DNA of 64,000 bases from Bacteroidota bacterium (GCA_023432985.1 JAEZEQ010000017.1:20385-84384); one strand, 5' to 3'. Counted from the stretch's first letter, positions 51,563-60,380 are shown. The notes: a model not told the origin generated them from the sequence alone. Translations and numbers: made by a program.

Positions 51563-52228
51563 ATGGCAGAAGTAGCAGTACAACAAGAAAAAGAAGCCTT
51601 GTTCAGTAAAAAAAGGGTAAAACTTATTACTGATCCTCTAGATGACAATAATCCAATAACGGTACAGGTATTAGGTATTTGTTCGGCACTTGCCATTACG
51701 GTTCAAGTAAAACCGGCCTTATTGATGTTTGCAGGTGTGTTTTTTGTAATCACTATAGGAAACGTAGTCGTATCTTTATTACGTAACCTGATTCCAAGCC
51801 GCGTGCGTATCATTGCTCAATTGGTTATTGTAGCCGGATTGGTTTCGGTGGTAGATATGGTATTGAAAGCCTATCAATATGACGTAAGTAAACAATTATC
51901 CGTATTTGTGGGATTGATTGTAACCAACTGTATCGTAATGGGACGCTTGGAAGCATTTGCCATGGGAAATAAACCTTGGCCTTCCTTTTTGGACGGAGTC
52001 GGAAACTCTGTTGGATATGGATTATTATTGGTTTTAATTGCATTTTTCCGCGAATTATTAGGAGCAGGAAAATTATTGGGATACCAAATTATACCCAATG
52101 CCTTTTACGAAATGGGATATGTAAACAACGGTTTGATGATGATGCCTCCAATTGCATTGATTTTGGTGGGTATATTCATCTGGATCCAACGCAGCCGCAA
52201 TACAAAATTAATCGAAGTAGCAGACTAA
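51563..52228 (+). CDS. nqrD: Na+-translocating NADH:quinone reductase subunit D
   Basis: Integral membrane subunit of 221 residues with six segments, part of the Fe-binding and Na+-channel core with NqrE. Family features are ITDPLDDNNPITVQVLGICS, VKPALLMFAGV and LGAGKLLGYQIIP. The polar N-terminus (first 20 residues) is longer than in proteobacterial NqrD. Begins 4 nt after nqrC. Confidence 0.96.
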   Translation: MAEVAVQQEKEALFSKKRVKLITDPLDDNNPITVQVLGICSALAITVQVKPALLMFAGVFFVITIGNVVVSLLRNLIPSRVRIIAQLVIVAGLVSVVDMVLKAYQYDVSKQLSVFVGLIVTNCIVMGRLEAFAMGNKPWPSFLDGVGNSVGYGLLLVLIAFFRELLGAGKLLGYQIIPNAFYEMGYVNNGLMMMPPIALILVGIFIWIQRSRNTKLIEVAD

Positions 52229-52247
52229 TTAAAAGAGCTGAAACACT

Positions 52248-52865
52248 ATGGAAAATTTATTAAATATTTTCGTCAAGTCGATTTTTATCGAAAACATGAT
52301 TTTCGCATACTTTTTGGGTATGTGTTCTTATCTGGCCGTATCTAAAAGAGTATCGACTGCTATCGGATTAGGTGCCGCAGTAATCTTTGTATTGGGTATA
52401 ACCATTCCTATCAATTATATGCTCGAAAATTATGTATTAAGAGCTGGCGCATTAGCTTGGATGGGAGAAGGTTTTAAGGATGTAGATTTATCTTTCCTTT
52501 CTTTCATTATGTTTATTGCCGTAATTGCCGCTATAGTGCAATTGGTAGAAATGATAGTAGAAAAATTCACCCCGGCTTTATACAGCACCTTGGGTATATT
52601 CCTTCCATTGATAGCGGTAAACTGTTCCATCATGGGTGGGGCTTTATTTATGCAATCCAGAGGATATCAATCTATAGGTGAAGCAACCATATTTGGCTTG
52701 GGTTCGGGCATAGGATGGCTTTTGGCTATTGTAGCTTTGGCTGCCATCCGCGAAAAAATGCGCTACAGCAAAGTTCCCGCTCCATTGCGCGGATTAGGAA
52801 TAACCTTTATCGTAACCGGCTTAATGGGATTAGCATTCTTAAGCTTCGCCGGAATTAAATTGTAA
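52248..52865 (+). CDS. nqrE: Na+-translocating NADH:quinone reductase subunit E
   Basis: Integral membrane subunit of 205 residues with six segments, inverted homologue of NqrD. The cysteine motifs that hold the intramembrane iron centre are present in FAYFLGMCSYLAVSKR and LIAVNCSIMGGALFMQSRGY. Begins 19 nt after nqrD. Confidence 0.96.
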   Translation: MENLLNIFVKSIFIENMIFAYFLGMCSYLAVSKRVSTAIGLGAAVIFVLGITIPINYMLENYVLRAGALAWMGEGFKDVDLSFLSFIMFIAVIAAIVQLVEMIVEKFTPALYSTLGIFLPLIAVNCSIMGGALFMQSRGYQSIGEATIFGLGSGIGWLLAIVALAAIREKMRYSKVPAPLRGLGITFIVTGLMGLAFLSFAGIKL

Positions 52866-52887
52866 GTAATTTTTTAAAAAAGATTTT

Positions 52888-54186
52888 ATGGACGTACAAT
52901 TATTAATAGTCGCATCTGCAGCATTCCTGATAATCATATTGCTTTTGGTTGCCATGTTGCTGTTTGCCAAATCAAAGTTGACCAATTCCGGTCCGGTAAA
53001 AATTACCATTAACGACGAGAAAACTATAGAGGTTAATGCCGGGTCTACCGTGCTTTCTACCCTTAGCAACGAGAAAATATTCCTTCCTTCTGCTTGTGGA
53101 GGCGGTGGTACATGCGGAATGTGTGTATGCCAGGTCGAAGAAGGCGGAGGAGAAATCCTGCCTACGGAAGTCGGCTTCTTTAACCGTAAACAAATTCAAG
53201 AAAAATACCGTTTGGGTTGTCAGGTTAAAGTAAAACAAGACATGAAAATTCGCATTCCGGAAGAAATATTCGGTATTAAAAAATGGGAATGTACAGTGGT
53301 TTCTAACTATAATGTCGCTTCCTTTATTAAAGAATTTGTGGTTCAATTACCCGAAGGAGAAACATTGGATTTTAAATCCGGAGGTTATATACAAATTGAC
53401 GTTCCTGCCCTAGAAGTAGATTTCAAAACTATAGATATACGTCCATTACCCGATGATCCGGCAGGTGACGATAAATACCGTGCAGAATGGGATAAATTTA
53501 AGTTGTGGGATCTAAAAATGAAAAATCCGGAACCGATATTCCGTGCTTATTCCATGGCCAATCACCCCGCCGAAGGGAATATCATCATGTTGAATATCCG
53601 TATTGCCACTCCACCCTGGGATCGTGCCAATAACCGCTGGATGAACGTTAACCCGGGTATTTGTTCTTCATTTATTTTCTCTCGTAAACCGGGTGATAAG
53701 GTTACCATTTCCGGTCCTTACGGAGAGTTCTTCATCCAAGATACTCAGAACGAAATGATTTATATTGGTGGTGGTGCCGGAATGGCCCCTCTCCGCTCGC
53801 ATATTTTCCACTTATTCCATACACTAAAAACAAATCGTAAGGTTAGTTTCTGGTACGGAGGTAGAAGTAAACGCGAATTGTTCTATGTAGACCATTTCAG
53901 GAAAATTGAAAAAGAATTCCCGAATTTTAAATTCCACCTCGTTTTATCTGAACCCCTTCCGGAGGATAACTGGAAAGTGAAAGAAGGATTGGACGGAGAA
54001 GGAGACGGATTCGTCGGATTTGTGCACCAATCACTAATCGATAATTATCTATCCAAGCATCCCGATCCCGAGGAAGTAGAATATTATTTCTGCGGCCCTC
54101 CTATGATGAATGCGGCGGTAATTAAAATGCTTGATGATTTCGGCGTACCAAAAGAGAATGTACACTTCGATGATTTCGGAGGATAA
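52888..54186 (+). CDS. nqrF: Na+-translocating NADH:quinone reductase subunit F
   Basis: NADH-oxidising subunit with N-terminal membrane helix (7-28), a plant-type 2Fe-2S ferredoxin domain (Cys70, Cys76, Cys79 in SACGGGGTCGMCVC and Cys111 in YRLGCQVKV), and a ferredoxin-NADP reductase-like FAD/NAD domain with FRAYSMANHP, GPYGEFFI, IGGGAGMAPLRSHI and the C-terminal YYFCGPPMMN. Complete at 432 residues. Last gene of the operon and followed by a terminator. An ApbE flavin transferase, needed for NqrB/C, is not in the window. Confidence 0.96.
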   Translation: MDVQLLIVASAAFLIIILLLVAMLLFAKSKLTNSGPVKITINDEKTIEVNAGSTVLSTLSNEKIFLPSACGGGGTCGMCVCQVEEGGGEILPTEVGFFNRKQIQEKYRLGCQVKVKQDMKIRIPEEIFGIKKWECTVVSNYNVASFIKEFVVQLPEGETLDFKSGGYIQIDVPALEVDFKTIDIRPLPDDPAGDDKYRAEWDKFKLWDLKMKNPEPIFRAYSMANHPAEGNIIMLNIRIATPPWDRANNRWMNVNPGICSSFIFSRKPGDKVTISGPYGEFFIQDTQNEMIYIGGGAGMAPLRSHIFHLFHTLKTNRKVSFWYGGRSKRELFYVDHFRKIEKEFPNFKFHLVLSEPLPEDNWKVKEGLDGEGDGFVGFVHQSLIDNYLSKHPDPEEVEYYFCGPPMMNAAVIKMLDDFGVPKENVHFDDFGG

Positions 54187-54196
54187 ATAAAATATA

Positions 54197-54227
54197 AAAG
54201 GTCGGATTTGTTTCCGGCCTTTTTTTG
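54197..54227 (+). terminator. terminator of nqr operon
   Basis: AAAGGTCGG and CCGGCCTTT pair (one G-U) around an 8-nt loop, followed by T7. Confidence 0.88.
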
Positions 54228-54261
54228 TACATTGATTAAAATTATAAAGGCAATTAAAGAA

Positions 54262-54615
54262 ATGAAACATTCCCTGGAGCAAATTCAAAAATTCCAAAAG
54301 AGGAAAAAGCAATTGTTAATTATAGCCATAGTTGCCGATGTTATTGGCCTGCTTAGTTATGCTTTCCCCGGTATATTCGAATTATTCGACTTTGTTTGGG
54401 CGCCTCTTGCAGCACTTACCAATATGCTGATGTTCGGCGGTTGGGTGGGTATATTGGGGGGACTGGGCACTTTCGTGGAAGAAATATTGCCCATGACCGA
54501 TTTTATTCCCAGCTTCACCATTATGTGGTTTATTAAATTCTATATATTAGAAAAGAAAACCAGAAAAGAATTGGCTGAAACAACCGAAGAAAAAGCACAT
54601 ATAATCGAAGATTAA
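54262..54615 (+). CDS. hypothetical membrane protein, 117 aa
   Basis: A small membrane protein with two or three segments: residues 18-38 (LLIIAIVADVIGLLSYAFPG), 44-75 (Trp/Gly-rich) and a weaker one near 82-95. A basic N-terminal amphipathic helix and charged C-terminal tail face the cytoplasm. The frame is open from 54208, but that region is the nqr terminator; ATG at 54262 (MKHSLEQIQKF) is the likely start. No family recognised. Confidence 0.65.
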   Translation: MKHSLEQIQKFQKRKKQLLIIAIVADVIGLLSYAFPGIFELFDFVWAPLAALTNMLMFGGWVGILGGLGTFVEEILPMTDFIPSFTIMWFIKFYILEKKTRKELAETTEEKAHIIED

Positions 54616-54700
54616 ATGATAATGTATCGTTTTATCTAATACTTTTATAGAATATCTTAATAAAAGGTCGAATTAATTTCGTTTGAAAAAAGCGAAATTC

Positions 54701-54708
54701 TACCTTTG
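54701..54708 (+). promoter_or_regulatory. lpd -7 element TACCTTTG
   Basis: An exact TAnnTTTG match, 22 nt before the lpd ATG. Confidence 0.55.
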
Positions 54709-54730
54709 CATAAATATATAATCTACAAGA

Positions 54731-56137
54731 ATGAATAATTATGATGTTGCCGTTATAGGCTCGGGTCCCGGTGGGTATATTTCTGCCATTCGTTGTGCAC
54801 AATTAGGAATGAAAGTTGCCATTATCGAACGTTATGCCTCGCTTGGCGGCACTTGTCTGAATGTGGGTTGTATTCCTTCCAAAGCCCTACTCGATTCGTC
54901 TGAACATTATTATAATGCCGGCCATACTTTTGCTCAACACGGTATACAACTCGACAATCTGCGTCCGGATTTCACGACTATGATTGCCCGCAAAGCCGAT
55001 GTAGTGAAACAAAATGCCGATGGAATTTCTTTTTTAATGAAGAAAAATAAAATTGATGTTTATCAAGGTCACGGCAGTTTTGTAAACCCAACTACCCTTC
55101 AAATTAAAAAGGACGATGGAACTACAGAACAAATCAGCGCCAAAAAAATAATCATTGCCACAGGCTCTAAACCGGCTTCATTACCCGGAATAGTAATCGA
55201 TAAAAAACGTATTATCTCTTCTACCGAAGCTCTTTCTCTGCAAGAAATTCCCAAGCATTTGATTCTTGTTGGCGGAGGTGTAATCGGTATAGAACTAGGT
55301 TCGGTTTATGCCCGCCTGGGATCTAAGGTGTCGGTGGTGGAATATGCCGATTCTATTATTGGTACCATGGATAAGGAATTGGGAAAAGAGCTGACTAAGT
55401 TGAGCAAGAAATTAGGCTTCGAGTTTTATGTAAAACATAAGGTGGTTTCGGCTGAAAATACCGGATCAGGGGTAATTGTGAAAGCCGAAAATATGAGTAA
55501 TTCAGAAATGCTAACCCTGGAAGGCGATTATTGCTTGATGGCGGTTGGGCGCAGACCTTATACGGACGGACTGGCATTGGAAAATGCCGGCTTAAGTACG
55601 GATGAAAAAGGACGTATTCCCGTTAATGCCCATAAGGAAACAAAAGTTGCCGGCATATTTGCCATAGGCGATGTGATTGAAGGACCTATGCTGGCGCATA
55701 AAGCCGAAGAAGAAGGCGTATATGTAGCCGAATTTATGGCCGGTCAAAAACCGCATATTAATCCACTCCTTATTCCCGGTGTTGTATATACATGGCCCGA
55801 AGTAGCCTCTGTGGGTTATACCGAAGAGCAGTTGAAGGAAAAAGGTGTGAAATACAAAAGCGGAAAATTCCCATTTATGGCCAGCGGAAGAGCCAGAGCC
55901 GGTATGGACACAGACGGATTTGCAAAGGTACTCGCCGATGCCGAAACAGACGAAATTTTAGGCGTACATATTATAGGTGCACGAGCAGCAGATATTATTA
56001 TGGAAGCAGCCGTTGCTATGGAATACAGAGCCAGCGCCGAAGATATAGGCCGCATTTGTCATGCCCACCCAACCTATAGCGAAACTTTTAAGGAGGCCGC
56101 TTTGCAAGCTAGTGAAAAACGTGCATTAAATATTTAA
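54731..56137 (+). CDS. lpdA: dihydrolipoyl dehydrogenase
   Basis: E3 component of 2-oxoacid dehydrogenase complexes and the glycine cleavage system; reoxidises dihydrolipoamide with NAD+. The 468 residues contain the FAD motif AVIGSGPGGYISAIRCAQLG, the redox disulfide GGTCLNVGCIPSKALL, the NAD motif LILVGGGVIGIELGSVYARL, the second FAD motif GIFAIGDVIEGPMLAHKAEE and the catalytic His-Glu pair in CHAHPTYSETFKEA. No E1/E2 genes are adjacent, so the gene is stand-alone. Confidence 0.97.
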   Translation: MNNYDVAVIGSGPGGYISAIRCAQLGMKVAIIERYASLGGTCLNVGCIPSKALLDSSEHYYNAGHTFAQHGIQLDNLRPDFTTMIARKADVVKQNADGISFLMKKNKIDVYQGHGSFVNPTTLQIKKDDGTTEQISAKKIIIATGSKPASLPGIVIDKKRIISSTEALSLQEIPKHLILVGGGVIGIELGSVYARLGSKVSVVEYADSIIGTMDKELGKELTKLSKKLGFEFYVKHKVVSAENTGSGVIVKAENMSNSEMLTLEGDYCLMAVGRRPYTDGLALENAGLSTDEKGRIPVNAHKETKVAGIFAIGDVIEGPMLAHKAEEEGVYVAEFMAGQKPHINPLLIPGVVYTWPEVASVGYTEEQLKEKGVKYKSGKFPFMASGRARAGMDTDGFAKVLADAETDEILGVHIIGARAADIIMEAAVAMEYRASAEDIGRICHAHPTYSETFKEAALQASEKRALNI

Positions 56138-56166
56138 CGAATATTATCGCACTTGAATAATTTTAT

Positions 56167-56174
56167 TATATTTG
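56167..56174 (+). promoter_or_regulatory. -7 element TATATTTG of T9SS protein gene
   Basis: An exact TAnnTTTG match, 23 nt before the ATG at 56198; A-rich leader as in the HU gene. Confidence 0.55.
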
Positions 56175-56197
56175 TGTAAACAATAATCAAAACAAAA

Positions 56198-57340
56198 ATG
56201 AAGAAATTCTACTTAATGGCAGCTTCTATTGTTATAGCTGTATCGGCAAATGCCCAAGTTAATTCAACCCAACAAAACAATGCGGGTGATTTGAAAGTAG
56301 CATCAGCTCCTTACCAAATCATTTCAAATGAATATGTACCATCAAATAATCATGTAGAGAAATTTGGCCCGGTATCATATTACATCGACTATGCAGCGTA
56401 TAATATCGATCCTGATGTTATTCCAAATGGACTTACAGCTACGGGTGGACGTTATATCATGGATGCTTTGGCTGCTCCTCTCGATTCTCAAGTAACATCT
56501 ATCGCAACAAACCTTCGTCCTTATACCGGTTTTACCGATTATAACGATTTAGGTAATACGCTTATGTTCGTAAATGCTGCCGATCCGGGTGCTGCTATTA
56601 TCGTGGATTCATTATTCTTCGATTATGGTCACTCTAATAGTTCCGGTACTATGAACAAAATTTTAATTTATCTACGTACAGGTAGTAATGGTAACTTTGG
56701 TTCTGCAGGTACTTTTACTATTCCTAACGGAACTATTTTCTGGAAAGATTCTATCGAGTCTGACGTAACTCTTTCTCAATCAGGATCTGCTTTCGGAACA
56801 GGATCTACAGTTAATTATGCTGCAGCAGTAGGTTATACGCATTCACTTGCTTCAGGTGACCTTACTACACATATTATTCCAATCGCTTCTTTAACTGCAG
56901 GTGATACTATCGGTATCGGTGGTTTTGGATATAATGATAACTCTTCTCCTGTACAAGCGAATTCATTGGCTACTTTCTCAGAAGATGCTGGTAGTATTTA
57001 TTTACTACGTTTGAGCTGGAATGTATGGACTAAAGTAACTTTCTCTAGCGAGGTATCTGTTGAAAACCTAGAAAACAACGGATTTACACTTCATAGCTTT
57101 ATGCCAAATCCTGCTGATATTTCTACAAATATCAACTTCGAATTGGCTACTCCTTCTGATGTACGTTTCGATATCATCGATATGAACGGAAGAATGGTTA
57201 AGTCTGTTGATCTTGGAAACCAAGCTGCCGGTAAAACAAATTATACATTGAATACTTCAGATCTTTCTACTGGTATCTACAATGTTGTAATGCGTGCCAA
57301 CAACAGCATTTTCTCTAAAAAATTAAGTGTAGTTCACTAA
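56198..57340 (+). CDS. secreted protein with T9SS type A sorting domain
   Basis: Exported protein of 380 residues. The signal peptide MKKFYLMAASIVIAVSANAQ is followed by a beta-rich domain of about 270 residues rich in Gly, Ser, Asn and Asp without recognised motifs. The final 85 residues are a type A T9SS C-terminal domain: FMPNPADISTNINFELATP, FDIIDMNGRMVKSVDLG, YTLNTSDLSTGIYNVVM and the terminal KKLSVVH. Codon use (GCT, TCT, GGT, ACT) differs from neighbours and resembles the HU gene, which suggests abundant expression. Role unknown. Confidence 0.9.
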   Translation: MKKFYLMAASIVIAVSANAQVNSTQQNNAGDLKVASAPYQIISNEYVPSNNHVEKFGPVSYYIDYAAYNIDPDVIPNGLTATGGRYIMDALAAPLDSQVTSIATNLRPYTGFTDYNDLGNTLMFVNAADPGAAIIVDSLFFDYGHSNSSGTMNKILIYLRTGSNGNFGSAGTFTIPNGTIFWKDSIESDVTLSQSGSAFGTGSTVNYAAAVGYTHSLASGDLTTHIIPIASLTAGDTIGIGGFGYNDNSSPVQANSLATFSEDAGSIYLLRLSWNVWTKVTFSSEVSVENLENNGFTLHSFMPNPADISTNINFELATPSDVRFDIIDMNGRMVKSVDLGNQAAGKTNYTLNTSDLSTGIYNVVMRANNSIFSKKLSVVH

Positions 57341-57358
57341 TATTTTTCTCATAAAATT

Positions 57359-57394
57359 AAAAAAAGGGTTGTTTTCGAACAACCCTTTTTTTTT
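57359..57394. terminator. bidirectional terminator with TTCG tetraloop
   Basis: AAAAAGGGTTGTT (57361-57373) and AACAACCCTTTTT (57378-57390) form a perfect 13-bp stem closed by a TTCG loop. It serves the T9SS protein gene and the convergent glycosyltransferase gene, whose stop codon overlaps its end. Confidence 0.93.
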
Positions 57395-58265
57395 ATCGTA
57401 TAATGCGGTAATTCTTATACCGAAAATCCAAATTCAAATAGCGTCTCAATCTCTGTTTCCATATTTCTTTGCATGGAAAACGGTTATAAGAAATATCAAA
57501 ATCGAAAGTCCAGTTCATCCGTTCTATGCGCTCCTTCATACATTCCGGATGTTGCCCTTCGAAACGATACAAAGCGTGTATGCCGCTGTAGTCAAACTCC
57601 TCCGCTTTAGCTATATGTTTTTCCATCCAGGCATCATTATGCCATAATTTATGAAAGCTTTCCTGCTTTCTTTGCATGGCAGCCGGTTCTCTTACCCAAC
57701 CATAATGGTGCATATAAGCCGGTGTATCGATTACTCTTAGCTTTTCATTCTCATTTTTTCTAAAGCCTTGTGCATCTTTATAACTGTAAATAGAATCCGA
57801 TTTACGCAATACGCGAATTTCATTTTCATACCAACCGCTTCCTGCACCAATATAATCGTAGGACCCATAAAAATGGCGGTATTTCAGCAATAATCCGTCC
57901 ACATCCTTTCTGTCTTTATAGCGTTGCATATAATCTTGAAGAATGGGCAGAGAAGATTCGGGCAAGACTTCATCGCCTTGAATATAGATGGCCCAGTCTA
58001 CCTCCCCTTCAATGGCGGCATAAGCTTTATCCGTTTCCACGGCGAGCACGCGTCCGCCTTCGCGGAGAGTATCGTCCCAAATTGTATCAATAATCACAAT
58101 TTTTTCCGGATCAATAGAAGCAATCAAGTCACGGGTAGTGTCATCCGAATTGCCCACGGCCACATAGACCTTATTGCATAATGGTAAAATAGAAAGAATC
58201 GCTTCCCGCACGGGATAATCGAGTCGCACCGCATTGCGTATAAAAGTAAAACCGGCTATATTCAT
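57393..58265 (-). CDS. glycosyltransferase-family 2-like protein
   Basis: A 290-residue protein with a GT-A-like fold. The N-terminus GFTFIRNAVRLDYPVREAIL followed by KVYVAVGNSDDTTRDLI is the nucleotide-sugar-binding half, and WAIYIQGDEVL near residue 91 holds the acidic metal-binding residues in place of a strict D-x-D. The C-terminal half is aromatic and charged with no membrane segment. The sugar and acceptor are unknown. It is not in a polysaccharide cluster. A TTACTTTG box lies 4 nt upstream of its ATG. Confidence 0.82.
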   Translation of the reverse strand: MNIAGFTFIRNAVRLDYPVREAILSILPLCNKVYVAVGNSDDTTRDLIASIDPEKIVIIDTIWDDTLREGGRVLAVETDKAYAAIEGEVDWAIYIQGDEVLPESSLPILQDYMQRYKDRKDVDGLLLKYRHFYGSYDYIGAGSGWYENEIRVLRKSDSIYSYKDAQGFRKNENEKLRVIDTPAYMHHYGWVREPAAMQRKQESFHKLWHNDAWMEKHIAKAEEFDYSGIHALYRFEGQHPECMKERIERMNWTFDFDISYNRFPCKEIWKQRLRRYLNLDFRYKNYRIIR

Positions 58266-58269
58266 GATT

Positions 58270-58277
58270 CAAAGTAA
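58270..58277 (-). promoter_or_regulatory. -7-like TTACTTTG, 4 nt before ATG
   Basis: The complement of CAAAGTAA; one mismatch to TAnnTTTG. The gap to the ATG at 58265 is 4 nt. Confidence 0.4.
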
Positions 58278-58337
58278 AAGAAAAAGAAAATACATTTAGT
58301 ACATTTACGCATAAAATAAAAAAAGCAACAAGCCATA

Positions 58338-59030
58338 ATGGACAATATCATACTTTTGGCCTTAGCCTTGGCTCCCGTATTTGCGTTAGGAAGTTTGATT
58401 TTCTGGAAAGATAAATGGGAAAAGGAACCCCTAAAAAGGCTTCTGTTTACATTTATAGCCGGCATGCTCAGTTGTATCCCTATAATTATAATTGAATTAT
58501 CGACAGACTGGATTTTTGCCCCGCGCGATGGCAGCATAAAAGGTGCGTTTTTAACGGCATTTATATTTGTGGGCCTAACCGAAGAATTGGGTAAATGGGC
58601 GGCTGTAATGCTATTTGCATACAAGAAAAATGATTTCAACGAGCCCTATGACGGTATAATATATGCCGTGATGGCTTCTTTGGGTTTTGCCGCTATAGAA
58701 AACATTTTATACATATACGAAGGGGGTATGTCCGTGGGCATAATTCGCGCCTTCACTGCCGTCCCTGCCCATACCATAATGGGCGTATTAATGGGCTATT
58801 TTATGGGCTTAGCCAAATTTAAACCTCAGAAGAAAAAAATATATTTACTTCTAAGCATAATTGCACCGGTGTTATTACACGGTTCCTACAATTTCAGTCT
58901 CTATATCCCAAATGAAATAATAGCCTGGTCGGGGGCTTTACTTTCATTGGGCATAGGCATTTTCCTTGCGCGCAGAGCCATGAAAATACATGCCCATAGT
59001 TCGCCTTTTAATACCCAAAAACACAAATAG
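58338..59030 (+). CDS. PrsW-family intramembrane protease
   Basis: A membrane protein of 230 residues with about seven segments. Family motifs are present: the Glu-Glu pair in GLTEELGKWAAVM (about residues 77-89), GFAAIENILYIYEGG with Glu-Asn, AVPAHTIMGVLMGYF with His, and LLHGSYNF with His. These are the proposed metal ligands of PrsW, which cleaves anti-sigma factors in Bacillus. An ECF sigma gene with a membrane partner protein lies about 0.8 kb downstream (59771-61373), so a regulatory link is possible but unproven. Confidence 0.88.
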   Translation: MDNIILLALALAPVFALGSLIFWKDKWEKEPLKRLLFTFIAGMLSCIPIIIIELSTDWIFAPRDGSIKGAFLTAFIFVGLTEELGKWAAVMLFAYKKNDFNEPYDGIIYAVMASLGFAAIENILYIYEGGMSVGIIRAFTAVPAHTIMGVLMGYFMGLAKFKPQKKKIYLLLSIIAPVLLHGSYNFSLYIPNEIIAWSGALLSLGIGIFLARRAMKIHAHSSPFNTQKHK

Positions 59031-59132
59031 ACACAGTAATCCAAAAAGCCCCGACAGCAATATCAGCCCGGACAACGCAAATAAGAATGCATTAATTTGG
59101 ATCTATGTATACACTAAAATGTATGAGAAACT

Positions 59133-59261
59133 ATGTATGCTATACCATTCGAAAATACACCATTCAAAGCGTATTCAAAAAGAATGCACATTGCCCTAAT
59201 CGGCATGCTTTTGTTGGTCCTAAGTTTATTCTTATATTTCCGATTCAAAAAATGCTTTTAA
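59133..59261 (+). CDS. small single-membrane-segment protein, 42 aa
   Basis: An ORF of 42 codons from ATG 59133 with a polar N-terminus (MYAIPFENTPFKAYSKR), one strong hydrophobic segment (IALIGMLLLVLSLFLYF) and a basic end (RFKKCF). Its stop is 1 nt before the ATG of the next gene, the close spacing typical of real operons here. An internal ATG at 59184 would leave a 25-residue protein that is mostly the segment. It could be a membrane microprotein; no homologue is recognised. The rest of 59031-59132 shows nothing. Confidence 0.45.
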   Translation: MYAIPFENTPFKAYSKRMHIALIGMLLLVLSLFLYFRFKKCF

Positions 59262-59262
59262 C

Positions 59263-59727
59263 ATGATGGAATTTACGAGCATACTCGAAAAGCCTGATTC
59301 AATCGGACATACGGTAATAGCCATTCCCGATCATATATTGGAAAGCAAGCCCGGTCCCCGATTTCGTGCGCAGGGAAGTTTCAATGGATTTCCTTTCAAT
59401 TTGGCCGTACAATCCAAAGCAGAATTTGGCAAATATTTTATGGTGGGCGGCATGTTGAGGAGGCAAGCCAAACTGAAAGAAAATGAAAAAGTGTTGGTGA
59501 AAATGGAGTGGATTTCCTCCGAAATATTAGAACTTCCGGAGGAGTTGGAAGCAATATTGGAACAAGACAGCGATTTTAAGCAAATATTCGACACATTTAC
59601 AACGGGAAAAAAACGAAGTTTAGCCTATTATGTTCGTGGGGTCAAAAATGTAGACAGCCGGATCAAAAGAGCATTGGAATTGGCATACAAAGTGAAAACA
59701 AATACATTATATTCGTCTGATAAATAA
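59263..59727 (+). CDS. YdeI/OmpD-associated (DUF1905) family protein
   Basis: A soluble 154-residue protein. Residues 1-95 match a DUF1905 small barrel (GHTVIAIPDHILE, FRAQGSFNGFPFNLAV, KYFMVGGMLRRQAKLKENEK). The C-terminal 55 residues match the OmdA/YdeI helical motif: LPEELEAILEQDSDFKQIFD and GKKRSLAYYVRGVKNVDSRI. Members have been called bacteriocin-protection proteins, but the biochemical role is unclear. The start is ATG-ATG at 59263. Confidence 0.85.
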   Translation: MMEFTSILEKPDSIGHTVIAIPDHILESKPGPRFRAQGSFNGFPFNLAVQSKAEFGKYFMVGGMLRRQAKLKENEKVLVKMEWISSEILELPEELEAILEQDSDFKQIFDTFTTGKKRSLAYYVRGVKNVDSRIKRALELAYKVKTNTLYSSDK

Positions 59728-59731
59728 ATTT

Positions 59732-59739
59732 TACCTTTG
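59732..59739 (+). promoter_or_regulatory. -7 element TACCTTTG of second ECF sigma gene
   Basis: An exact TAnnTTTG match, 31 nt before the ATG at 59771; -33 not clear. Confidence 0.5.
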
Positions 59740-59770
59740 CTTTTCCCGCTTAACAAACCAAAATGCATAA

Positions 59771-60349
59771 ATGACCTTATACGGTGCTGACATAACAGAT
59801 GAAGTATTAATGCAAAAAGCCATAGAAGGAGATAAAATGGCATTTGCTGCCGTATATGATCGTTGGCATCTGCGCATGTATAATTATTTCAGAAAAATGC
59901 TTTGGCGCGATTCGGAAAAGGCGGCAGATTTTACGCAGGATTTATTTATAAAAATTGCAGAGAAGCCCGGTGCATTCAATCCGCAATATGCCTTTTCGCC
60001 GTGGATATATACTTTGGCTTCGAATATGTGCAAAAATGAATACCGCAAACAAAGTCTACGCCGACACAGTCCGATCGATGAAATTGCCTCTCAGCAACAG
60101 CTCAGTAATCCCCATGAAAAATCAATAGAAAAACATATAGATGAGAAAGATTTTTTTCTTCGTCTAGATCAGATATTAGAGGAACTTTCGGAGGAACACA
60201 GAAATGTATTTATATGGCGATATAAAGAAGAATTGAGTTTAAAAGAAATTGCACAAATTGCACAATGCAGTGAAGGAACGGTTAAGAGTCGTCTTTTTTA
60301 TGCGTTGAAAAAAATAGGAGAAAAAGCAAAAGATTTTGCGATAAAATGA
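59771..60349 (+). CDS. ECF-type RNA polymerase sigma factor
   Basis: A sigma factor of 192 residues: region 2 with AFAAVYDRWHLRMYNYFRKM, KAADFTQDLFIKIAEKP and FSPWIYTLASNMCKNEYRKQ; region 4 with LSEEHRNVFIWRYKEELSLK, IAQIAQCSEGTVKSRLFYAL. It is followed after 31 nt by a membrane protein gene that looks like its anti-sigma or signal-relay partner. The upstream box is of the housekeeping type, so autoregulation is not apparent. Confidence 0.92.
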   Translation: MTLYGADITDEVLMQKAIEGDKMAFAAVYDRWHLRMYNYFRKMLWRDSEKAADFTQDLFIKIAEKPGAFNPQYAFSPWIYTLASNMCKNEYRKQSLRRHSPIDEIASQQQLSNPHEKSIEKHIDEKDFFLRLDQILEELSEEHRNVFIWRYKEELSLKEIAQIAQCSEGTVKSRLFYALKKIGEKAKDFAIK

Positions 60350-60380
60350 ACGAATTGAATTCTAAATTGTATAGAAAGAG

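Noticed and set aside
54208..54261. N-terminal extension of the 117-aa membrane protein
   Set aside because: Overlaps the nqr operon terminator hairpin; translation from ATG 54262 is more likely.
58910..59110. Hydrophobic open frame on the minus strand at the end of the PrsW gene
   Set aside because: It reads as a plausible membrane segment, but has no ATG or GTG before the hydrophobic stretch and overlaps the PrsW coding end; likely an antisense artefact.
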